Source of the DNA: Oceanobacillus damuensis
GTDB taxonomy: Bacteria; Bacillota; Bacilli; Bacillales; Amphibacillaceae
Direction of reading: 5' to 3'
Length of the DNA stretch: 64,000 nt
NCBI RefSeq assembly: GCF_001618145.1
Contig: NZ_LQNF01000019.1
Location: 18,530 to 82,529, forward strand
A model generated the notes under the pieces. The model was not told the DNA's origin, did no database searches, and saw nothing but the letters and a program-made list of their open reading frames with translations. Positions within the stretch are counted from its first letter, which is position 1; the number at the start of each line of letters is the position of its first letter. The translations under genes and the position numbers were made by a program. Shown here piece after piece: positions 57,362 to 64,000 of this stretch.

Positions 57362-57967
57362 ATGAGAAAGCTATTATTTATTGTACTTGTATTTTTTATC
57401 TTATTTTTAGCGATGCCGACAAATGGAGTGGGGAAGCAACTGTCAACCGAGGCAGATTATCAGGTTATTCCTGACGAAGCAATTCGTCTGAGAATATTGG
57501 CAAATAGTGATGATGAAGCCGATCAGGAATTGAAGCGTATGGTCCGTGACAATGTCAATGAACAGGTCACCGAATGGGTGCAGCATATAACGGATATCGA
57601 GGAAGCCAGGAAATTGATAGAGTCCCGAATAGATGAACTGGAAGTGATTGTAGAGGAAACGATTGAGAAAGCTGGCAGGGATAATGAATACAATGTGGAA
57701 TACGGCAAAAACGTGACATTTCCTACAAAGCTTTATGGTTCTTTTTTATACCCGGCAGGTGAATATGAGGCAATCTTGATTACCATTGGGGAGGGCAAAG
57801 GTGCAAACTGGTGGTGTGTCCTGTTTCCGCCATTATGTTTCCTTGATTTTTTTAACGGTACCTCGGTAGCGGAAGCCGATACTGTCGAGGATGAGATGGA
57901 AACCCCAGAAGAAGGCGAAGAAACAGAAGTAAAATTTTTCCTTTTTGAATGGTTCGGATGGTCATAG
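57362..57967 (+). CDS. spoIIR: Stage II sporulation protein R
   Basis: A 201-residue secreted signal protein made in the forespore that triggers SpoIIGA to process pro-sigma-E in the mother cell. A signal peptide or anchor spans residues 5-20 (FIVLVFFILFLAM). The conserved domain begins VIPDEAIRLRILANSDDEAD and includes YPAGEYEAILITIGEG and GANWWCVLFPPLCF. GGAAAGGGG precedes the ATG. A forespore promoter lies 31 bp upstream, and position next to prmC matches B. subtilis (ywlA). Confidence 0.94.
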   Translation: MRKLLFIVLVFFILFLAMPTNGVGKQLSTEADYQVIPDEAIRLRILANSDDEADQELKRMVRDNVNEQVTEWVQHITDIEEARKLIESRIDELEVIVEETIEKAGRDNEYNVEYGKNVTFPTKLYGSFLYPAGEYEAILITIGEGKGANWWCVLFPPLCFLDFFNGTSVAEADTVEDEMETPEEGEETEVKFFLFEWFGWS

Positions 57968-58043
57968 TTTCTCTCCTAAATGCATAGGATAAAAGAAAAG
58001 GTGCATCATATTTCTATCAAAGTCACTAATAGAGGTGAATCCA

Positions 58044-58445
58044 ATGAAAATAATGGTTGCGAAAGAAGCGTCCTACGTTCAGCTTGAAGGGTTTTTCAGG
58101 AAAAATAGGAATGTGGATAAGCAGAGTGTCTATCATAATGGCTATGTAGTGGAAATTAAAGGGGAAATTGAAGGGTGCTTTATACTGGATCAGGTGGAGA
58201 ATGATAATTTTTGGCTGAAGCAGCTTTATATTACCCAGTCTGAGGCAGGCAGGCTTCCATTTCTGCTGGAAGCAATTTTAACCTTGGCCAAACAGCGCAA
58301 AGCAAAAAGTGTCTATGTGCACAGTCACCAGCCGGTTGTGGATATTTTGCTTGAGGCATTGCAATTCCACCCACAAAAGGAAAAAATGTTTGAGGATAAA
58401 TATCCGGTAACAAAGGGGAGCTGGTGGGCATACAACGTTTCATAA
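58044..58445 (+). CDS. ywlB: GNAT-like N-acetyltransferase YwlB
   Basis: A 133-residue compact protein with a GNAT-like core (GEIEGCFILDQVENDNFWLK, then SEAGRLPFLLEAILTLAKQR for the cofactor-binding turn). Position between spoIIR and ywlC matches B. subtilis ywlB, an uncharacterised acetyltransferase. The classic Q/RxxGxG/A motif is weak, so activity is unproven. GAGGTG is 6 nt before the ATG at 58044; the GTG at 58035 overlaps it. Confidence 0.65.
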   Translation: MKIMVAKEASYVQLEGFFRKNRNVDKQSVYHNGYVVEIKGEIEGCFILDQVENDNFWLKQLYITQSEAGRLPFLLEAILTLAKQRKAKSVYVHSHQPVVDILLEALQFHPQKEKMFEDKYPVTKGSWWAYNVS

Positions 58446-58457
58446 AAGTTACTAACA

Positions 58458-58576
58458 TTATACACAATAAGCTGTGTATAAATCGGGATAAGATGTTAAT
58501 AAAATCAACAAAATGTGGATAACCTTCATCTTTCTGTGAATGAACAGGACGGAAAAATGATGGTTATCCACATTTT
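58458..58576. promoter_or_regulatory. DnaA-box cluster upstream of ywlC
   Basis: Four perfect TTATNCACA boxes: TTATACACA plus at 58458-58466, its inverse TGTGTATAA at 58473-58481, TGTGGATAA (minus) at 58514-58522, and TTATCCACA plus at 58564-58572. The last two sit in a 15-bp inverted repeat (58510-58524 with 58562-58576). B. subtilis has dispersed DnaA-box clusters that titrate or bind DnaA, and from memory ywlC is one of those loci. Confidence 0.75.
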
Positions 58577-58628
58577 GCGTAAATCGTTTCTATCCTCTAA
58601 AATATAGGATAGAAATGAGGTAGCAATA

Positions 58629-59651
58629 ATGACAGATACGAAACGCTGGAACATACAAAATGATGAAACCTATAATAATCAGGCAATCTATGAAGCGGCA
58701 CAACTAATAAAGCGGGGGGAGACTGTTGCGTTTCCTACCGAGACAGTTTATGGGCTTGGGGCGGATGCAACAGATGGTGCTGCGGTTGCTAAGATTTTTC
58801 AGGCGAAGGGGCGCCCCCAGGACAATCCGCTGATTGCCCATGTTGCAACTATCGATCAGCTGAGGCGGCTTGTGGATAACTTACCGGCCTATGCAGAAAA
58901 ATTACTGCAGGCATTTTCACCAGGTCCATTGACGCTTGTATTGCCAAGCAATGGAACATGCTCAGCCAATGTCACTGCCGGATTATCCAGCATTGGCGTC
59001 CGGATTCCAGACCATCCGGTTGCACAGGCTTTATTGAAGGCAGCAGATGTACCTGTTGCCGCGCCAAGTGCCAATCTTTCCGGTAAGCCGAGTCCAACGG
59101 CTGCCGATCATGTTTGGGAGGATCTCCAAGGAAAAATCGCAGGGCTGCTGGACGGTGGAGCAACAGGCGTCGGACTGGAATCGACGGTAATTGATTGTAC
59201 CCAGGAAATTCCCATTATTTTAAGACCAGGCGGAATCACAAAGGAGCAGCTGGAAGAAGTTGTCGGTACAGTTATGCTTGATCCGGGGCTTGCAAATAAA
59301 AAGGAAAAGCCAAAATCACCCGGAATGAAATATAGGCATTATTCTCCTGAAGTCCCCTTATGGCTTGTTGCAGGACGAGCGGAAAACATACAAGCCATTA
59401 TAGACAGGGAAAAGACTAACGGGAATCGTATCGGTGTCCTGGCAAGCAATACTACTGCGGGAAAGATACAGGCAGATGAAATTATCGCACTTGGTGAAAA
59501 TATTGGTGAAATCGCAACCCATCTCTATGATGGCCTGAGAAAATTTAAGCAAGGTGACGTCGACCTGATTATCTGTGAATCTTTTTCAGAAGAAGGAATC
59601 GGCCAGGCTGTAATGAACCGGTTGAAAAAGGCTGCAGAGTATATTGTTTAA
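58629..59651 (+). CDS. ywlC: L-threonylcarbamoyladenylate synthase (Sua5/YwlC)
   Basis: A 340-residue enzyme making threonylcarbamoyl-AMP from threonine, bicarbonate and ATP for the t6A modification of ANN-decoding tRNAs. The YrdC domain has GETVAFPTETVYGLGADA and KGRPQDNPLIAHV; the C-terminal Sua5 domain starts about residue 220 (SPGMKYRHYSPEVPL). GAGG precedes the ATG. A cluster of DnaA boxes lies just upstream and may regulate it. Confidence 0.93.
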   Translation: MTDTKRWNIQNDETYNNQAIYEAAQLIKRGETVAFPTETVYGLGADATDGAAVAKIFQAKGRPQDNPLIAHVATIDQLRRLVDNLPAYAEKLLQAFSPGPLTLVLPSNGTCSANVTAGLSSIGVRIPDHPVAQALLKAADVPVAAPSANLSGKPSPTAADHVWEDLQGKIAGLLDGGATGVGLESTVIDCTQEIPIILRPGGITKEQLEEVVGTVMLDPGLANKKEKPKSPGMKYRHYSPEVPLWLVAGRAENIQAIIDREKTNGNRIGVLASNTTAGKIQADEIIALGENIGEIATHLYDGLRKFKQGDVDLIICESFSEEGIGQAVMNRLKKAAEYIV

Positions 59652-59744
59652 GGATTCCATCAATATTTAACGACTTTAAAATGGCATTCATATGTCCCAA
59701 TCCACATGCATATAGTTAATAAGCATGTCCAAGGGGGATAATGG

Positions 59745-60293
59745 ATGTCTTTTTCTGGTGAATTTATATCTATATTATTTTTGGCGATAGCACTTGGGAT
59801 GGATGCTTTTTCTGTAAGTCTCGGATTGGGAATGCTCAAGCTGCGTCTAAAAAGGATTGCACTTATCGGAATGACGGTAGGGATTTTTCATATTGCGATG
59901 CCGCTTGCCGGGATATTGATCGGGACGGCAATCTCGTCCCAAATTGGGAATTTAACGTCACTTGTCGGTGGTGCCCTGCTGTTCGTTCTAGGTGCCCAGA
60001 TGTTTTTCTCCGCATTTAATCATGAGGTCAAAAGCAGGGTATCTCCGGTAGGTGCCGGTCTGCTTCTGATTGCCTTCAGTGTGAGCATAGACAGCTTTAC
60101 CGTCGGATTGAGCCTTGGAATTTCCGGTGTTAAAACATTTCTCGTGTTGATGATGTTTGGCGCAGTAAGCTGCTTTCTCACTTGTACGGCCATGCTGATC
60201 GGGAGGAAGGTACAGGGCTATCTTGGAACATACAGTGAATTGCTCGGTGGAAGCATATTATGCGGGTTTGGATTATATATCCTGTTTGGGTGA
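59745..60293 (+). CDS. mntP: Manganese efflux pump MntP
   Basis: A 182-residue protein with six membrane helices in two inverted repeats. The conserved aspartates are in LGMDAFSVSLGLGML and, in the second half, SIDSFTVGLSLGISG. It exports Mn2+ from the cytoplasm (E. coli YebN/MntP, B. subtilis YwlD). AAGGGGGAT precedes the ATG. No yybP-ykoY riboswitch is seen before it, unlike the TerC gene at 4.7 kb. Confidence 0.92.
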   Translation: MSFSGEFISILFLAIALGMDAFSVSLGLGMLKLRLKRIALIGMTVGIFHIAMPLAGILIGTAISSQIGNLTSLVGGALLFVLGAQMFFSAFNHEVKSRVSPVGAGLLLIAFSVSIDSFTVGLSLGISGVKTFLVLMMFGAVSCFLTCTAMLIGRKVQGYLGTYSELLGGSILCGFGLYILFG

Positions 60294-60382
60294 GGAGATT
60301 TCCGGTTCGACCGGAAATTTCTTTCTTTTCTTTCAATGAATATGGTATATTTGTCACATAATTAAAAATCGGAGGTTTCATC

Positions 60383-60988
60383 ATGAATATTTTATTTGTT
60401 TGTACAGGGAACACGTGCAGAAGCCCGATGGCAGAGGCTTTATTAAAGAAAAAAATGCCTGAGGCCAACGTGCAATCAGCCGGAATATATGCAAGCAAAA
60501 ATCTCCGTGCAAATGAAAAAGCTATTCAGGTACTTCAAGAACGTGGAATAAAAATCGAACATCAATCCCAGCCGGTAACTTCCGGCTTGCTGCAGTGGGC
60601 TGATGTTGTGCTTACAATGACGACACAGCATAAGCAATCACTGATTGTCAATTTTCCGGATTATCAGGAAAAGTATTATACACTTAAGGAATTTGTTTCG
60701 GAATCAGATAAAAAAGTGTGGCAGGAATTACGGAAAGCCTATGCAGATTATGAAGTGAAACGCTCGACCTTCATTCGGGAAAACCAGTCAGAATTGGATG
60801 CTGCCGAACTGCACAAGCAGCTTGAACTTCATTTGGGCGAAGATCTGTCCGTGATTCAAAGGCTTGAGTCCGACCTGATCAATTATGATATTTCCGACCC
60901 GTTTGGCGGAAATCTAGAAACCTACCAGGAATCACTCGATGAGCTGGACGAAAACATCGATCTGTTAATTAGAAAAATAAAGAAGTAG
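60383..60988 (+). CDS. ywlE: Protein arginine phosphatase YwlE, long form
   Basis: A low-molecular-weight phosphatase that removes phosphoarginine marks set by McsB. The P-loop is CTGNTCR, Cys7 to Arg13. Thr11 is the residue that gives arginine over tyrosine specificity in B. subtilis YwlE. The general acid Asp172 is in ISDPFGG. The protein has 201 residues against about 150 usual. The excess is a charged helical insertion of about 50 residues between KEFV (near 105) and DPFGG. The stop codon abuts a chemotaxis-receptor remnant. Confidence 0.88.
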   Translation: MNILFVCTGNTCRSPMAEALLKKKMPEANVQSAGIYASKNLRANEKAIQVLQERGIKIEHQSQPVTSGLLQWADVVLTMTTQHKQSLIVNFPDYQEKYYTLKEFVSESDKKVWQELRKAYADYEVKRSTFIRENQSELDAAELHKQLELHLGEDLSVIQRLESDLINYDISDPFGGNLETYQESLDELDENIDLLIRKIKK

Positions 60989-61143
60989 CTGGGGGAAGTA
61001 GTCATACTTCTGCTGGCACAGAAGAGGTAAATGCAGCCATCCAGGAGCAGGTATCAACGATGGAGCAGGTGGACAGGCTGGCACAGAAAATGGAAGAACA
61101 GGCACAAAACTTGAATAAACAAATCAATCGATTTAAAATTTAG
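60988..61143 (+). pseudogene. C-terminal fragment of a methyl-accepting chemotaxis protein
   Basis: From the last base of the ywlE stop codon the frame reads AGGSSHTSAGTEEVNAAIQE, then QVSTMEQVDRLAQKMEEQAQ and NLNKQINRFKI before TAG at 61141-61143. This is the typical C-terminal cap of a receptor signalling helix bundle. The upstream frame hits a stop within ywlE, so no start or signalling tip remains. It is a deletion remnant at the place of rpiB in B. subtilis. About 90 bp of unassigned sequence follow before ywlG. Confidence 0.8.
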
Positions 61144-61234
61144 AATATATATCCGAATTTCGCAAAAATGCCCACTTCTCATGTAATGTAGGTCTAAAGA
61201 ATCTTGACATCATACAAGGACAGGTGAAAAAATA

Positions 61235-61810
61235 ATGTCATATGAAACTATACAGCACGATATGAAACAGGTTGTAGAGCAATGGATGTCGAGCGACTAT
61301 TTACGGGAAGGTGAACTGTTTGTGCTAGGCTGTTCGACAAGTGAAGTTGCAGGCAAGCATATAGGGACATCCGGCAGCGAACAAATTGCTGCAGTGATTT
61401 TTAATGAAATGAAAGTATTACAGGAAAAATCAGGTGTTCAGCTTGCCTTTCAATGCTGTGAACATTTAAACCGTGCACTTGTCGTCGAACGGGAAACGGC
61501 TGCTGAATATATGCTTGACGAGGTATCCGTCATACCGGTCCCTAAAGCAGGTGGTTCGATGGCTTCATACGCATATAAGCAGATGACAGATCCGGTAGTA
61601 GTAGAAACGATTCAATCCCGGGCACATGCTGGGATGGATATCGGTGAAACAATGATAGGCATGCATCTGAAGCATGTGGCGGTTCCGCTTCGTTTTAAAC
61701 AACGGAATATAGGCAATGCCCGATTGGCTGCAGCACGTACCCGTCCAAAACTGATTGGCGGGAGTCGCGCAAATTATGAAGATACACGTTTGAATGACAC
61801 ATGTAACTAA
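61235..61810 (+). CDS. ywlG: YwlG family protein (TIGR01440, DUF436)
   Basis: A 191-residue conserved Firmicutes protein of unknown function. Recognisable segments are FVLGCSTSEVAGKHIGTSGS near residue 29 and CCEHLNRALVVERETA near 79; GMDIGETMIGMHLKHVAVPL follows further on. It has no signal peptide. GGTG precedes the ATG. It is always near glyA and upp in Bacilli, but its role is not known. Confidence 0.88.
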   Translation: MSYETIQHDMKQVVEQWMSSDYLREGELFVLGCSTSEVAGKHIGTSGSEQIAAVIFNEMKVLQEKSGVQLAFQCCEHLNRALVVERETAAEYMLDEVSVIPVPKAGGSMASYAYKQMTDPVVVETIQSRAHAGMDIGETMIGMHLKHVAVPLRFKQRNIGNARLAAARTRPKLIGGSRANYEDTRLNDTCN

Positions 61811-61885
61811 ATGAACTCTGGGCCGACATACATCGTCCCATCAAATATCTTATTGTCAAACATTCATACATAGGGGGATTTCCGA

Positions 61886-63121
61886 ATGGAACATGTACAA
61901 CAAGCAGATTTAGAAGTATTCAATGCAATGCAGGCAGAAAAGACGCGTCAACAGGACAAAATCGAATTGATTGCATCGGAAAATTTTGTGTCAGAAGCAG
62001 TTATGCAGGCAATGGGGTCCATTTTAACGAATAAATATGCAGAAGGATATCCGGCAAAAAGATATTATGGTGGTTGCGAACATGTCGATGTCGTAGAGAA
62101 CCTTGCCCGCGATCGCGCCAAGGAACTATTCGGTGCAGATCATGCCAATGTGCAGCCACACTCCGGTGCACAGGCGAATATGGCGGTCTATTTCTCCGTG
62201 CTTGCGCCTGGTGATACAGTACTTGGTATGAACCTGAACCATGGTGGACATCTAACACATGGCAGCCCTGTCAACTTCAGTGGAAAACTTTATAACTTTG
62301 TTGACTATGGGGTGGATAAAGAAACAGAACAGCTTGATTATGAAGCTGTGCTTGCAAAGGCAAAAGAAGTACAACCGAAATTGATTGTTGCTGGTGCAAG
62401 CGCGTATTCCCGCACCATCGATTTTGCCAAATTCCGCGAAATCGCTGACGCCGTGGATGCGTATCTGATGGTTGACATGGCGCATATTGCCGGACTTGTT
62501 GCAACTGGTGAACACCCAAATCCAGTGCCATATGCTGACTTTGTGACAACAACGACACATAAAACATTGCGTGGGCCGCGTGGTGGAATGATTCTTTGCA
62601 AAGAACAATATGCAAAGCAAATTGACAAATCCATTTTCCCTGGAATCCAAGGTGGTCCATTAATGCATGTGATCGCTGCAAAGGCAGTGTCATTTAAAGA
62701 GGCATTATCGGATGATTTTAAAACGTACGCAAAAAACATTGTCCACAATGCAAAAGTTCTCGGTGAGGCACTAACGAAAGAAGGTGTCCGCATTGTTTCT
62801 GGCGGCACAGACAATCACCTCCTATTGCTGGATGTAACGCCACTGAACCTGACTGGAAAAGTTGCGGAAAAGGCTTTGGATGACATCGGCATTACAACAA
62901 ACAAAAATACAATCCCATTTGATACGGAAAGTCCTTTCGTGACGAGCGGCATCCGAATCGGTACAGCAGCCGTCACCACGCGTGGTTTCGGTGAACAAGA
63001 AATGAAGGAAATTGCAGCAATTATTTTCCTGACACTTCATAACCATGAAGATGAAGCGAAATTGGAAGAAGCAGCAAAACGTGTCATTGCTTTAACTGAA
63101 AAATTTCCATTATATGCATAA
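61886..63121 (+). CDS. glyA: Serine hydroxymethyltransferase
   Basis: A 411-residue PLP enzyme interconverting serine and glycine with tetrahydrofolate, the main source of one-carbon units. The PLP lysine is in [17 protein letters not shown] near residue 226. [13 protein letters not shown] and [20 protein letters not shown] are the usual N-terminal motifs. AGGGGGA precedes the ATG. Gene order ywlG-glyA-upp is conserved. Confidence 0.97.
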   Translation: MEHVQQADLEVFNAMQAEKTRQQDKIELIASENFVSEAVMQAMGSILTNKYAEGYPAKRYYGGCEHVDVVENLARDRAKELFGADHANVQPHSGAQANMAVYFSVLAPGDTVLGMNLNHGGHLTHGSPVNFSGKLYNFVDYGVDKETEQLDYEAVLAKAKEVQPKLIVAGASAYSRTIDFAKFREIADAVDAYLMVDMAHIAGLVATGEHPNPVPYADFVTTTTHKTLRGPRGGMILCKEQYAKQIDKSIFPGIQGGPLMHVIAAKAVSFKEALSDDFKTYAKNIVHNAKVLGEALTKEGVRIVSGGTDNHLLLLDVTPLNLTGKVAEKALDDIGITTNKNTIPFDTESPFVTSGIRIGTAAVTTRGFGEQEMKEIAAIIFLTLHNHEDEAKLEEAAKRVIALTEKFPLYA

Positions 63122-63128
63122 ACACCTG

Positions 63129-63160
63129 AGGATGTCCCATTTATAGGGGGCATCCTTATT
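63129..63160 (+). terminator. Terminator of glyA
   Basis: AGGATGTCCC (63129-63138) pairs with GGGGCATCCT (to 63156, one mismatch region), followed by a short TTATT tract. Confidence 0.7.
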
Positions 63161-63188
63161 ACGTTTTCCTAACAAGTTTTGTCTAAAC

Positions 63189-63217
63189 TTGAAAACTCGC
63201 CTTTTTTTCAGTACAAT
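63189..63217 (+). promoter_or_regulatory. Sigma-A promoter of upp
   Basis: TTGAAA at 63189-63194, a 17-nt spacer and TACAAT at 63212-63217, about 40 bp before upp. Confidence 0.7.
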
Positions 63218-63239
63218 TTTAAAGATATGACAAATCTGA

Positions 63240-63884
<645 letters not shown>

Positions 63885-63895
63885 TTAACATGACG

Positions 63896-63938
63896 AGCTG
63901 CTATTAACCCTGCTGATTGGGAGATAGCAGCTTTATTT
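63896..63938 (+). terminator. Terminator of upp
   Basis: AGCTGCTAT (63896-63904) pairs with ATAGCAGCT (63924-63932), followed by TTATTT. Confidence 0.75.
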
Positions 63939-64000
63939 CGGAGGATAAGAAAGCATTCCTGTAACAAAGCAAAATGAGGATTGAATAAAAAAAGTCCCCT

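Overview
The window looks like chromosome of a low-GC Gram-positive spore former of the family Bacillaceae. The sporulation and germination genes (spo0F, spoIIR, gerQ, a decayed cwlJ, a forespore-type pbpG), purine-rich ribosome binding sites and the ywd-ywf-ywg-ywh-ywi-argS and rpoE-pyrG-spo0F-fbaA-tal-murA-glpX-rho-rpmE-tdk-prfA-prmC-spoIIR-ywl-glyA-upp gene order all match the Bacillus subtilis ywj/ywl region. The intergenic repeats and gene content suggest the Oceanobacillus/Virgibacillus/Lentibacillus group; that placement is inference. I saw no rRNA, tRNA, intact insertion sequence, prophage or CRISPR array.

Layout. 1-17 kb is an accessory mix: the 3' end of a cation/proton antiporter with a TrkA-N domain, an AI-2E-type permease, pgcA, a manganese riboswitch (yybP-ykoY) ahead of a TerC protein, a chromate transporter, OsmC and VOC proteins, a divergent ligD/ku end-joining pair, a membrane acyltransferase, a YjiH-type permease and a UbiB-like kinase with a phasin-like partner. 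17-30 kb is the conserved ywd-to-argS block (ywdI, ywdK, gerQ, cwlJ remnant, hemQ, pta, lipL, ywfO, ywgA, ywhD, pbpG, ywiB, argS). 30-42.5 kb is one co-directional acyl-CoA catabolism locus: fadF, thiolase, 3-hydroxybutyryl-CoA dehydrogenase, two acyl-CoA dehydrogenases, meaB, a TetR regulator and a fused isobutyryl-CoA mutase (icmF). 43-64 kb is the housekeeping run from rpoE to upp.

Regulation visible in the sequence includes: a Mn2+ riboswitch; a pyrG promoter starting at GGGCTC followed by a pyrimidine-rich attenuator, the signature of CTP-sensed reiterative transcription; a sigma-H promoter before spo0F; three forespore-type promoters (ku, pbpG, spoIIR) with the same 18-nt spacer; a FadR-like inverted repeat in the fadF promoter; and four DnaA boxes upstream of ywlC.

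The most unusual signals are between genes. Several stretches carry tandem arrays with a 20-21 bp period. Three share the alternating cores CGCCGATAAA and CGCCGTTAAA, one of which runs into the 3' end of a NERD-domain gene; others have different cores but the same period, including a 13-unit array. There are also dispersed palindromic and REP-like elements, a decayed cwlJ at its canonical place beside gerQ, and the C-terminal stub of a chemotaxis receptor between ywlE and ywlG, where B. subtilis has rpiB. No entirely new multi-gene system was recognised; the periodic arrays are the best candidate for something undescribed.
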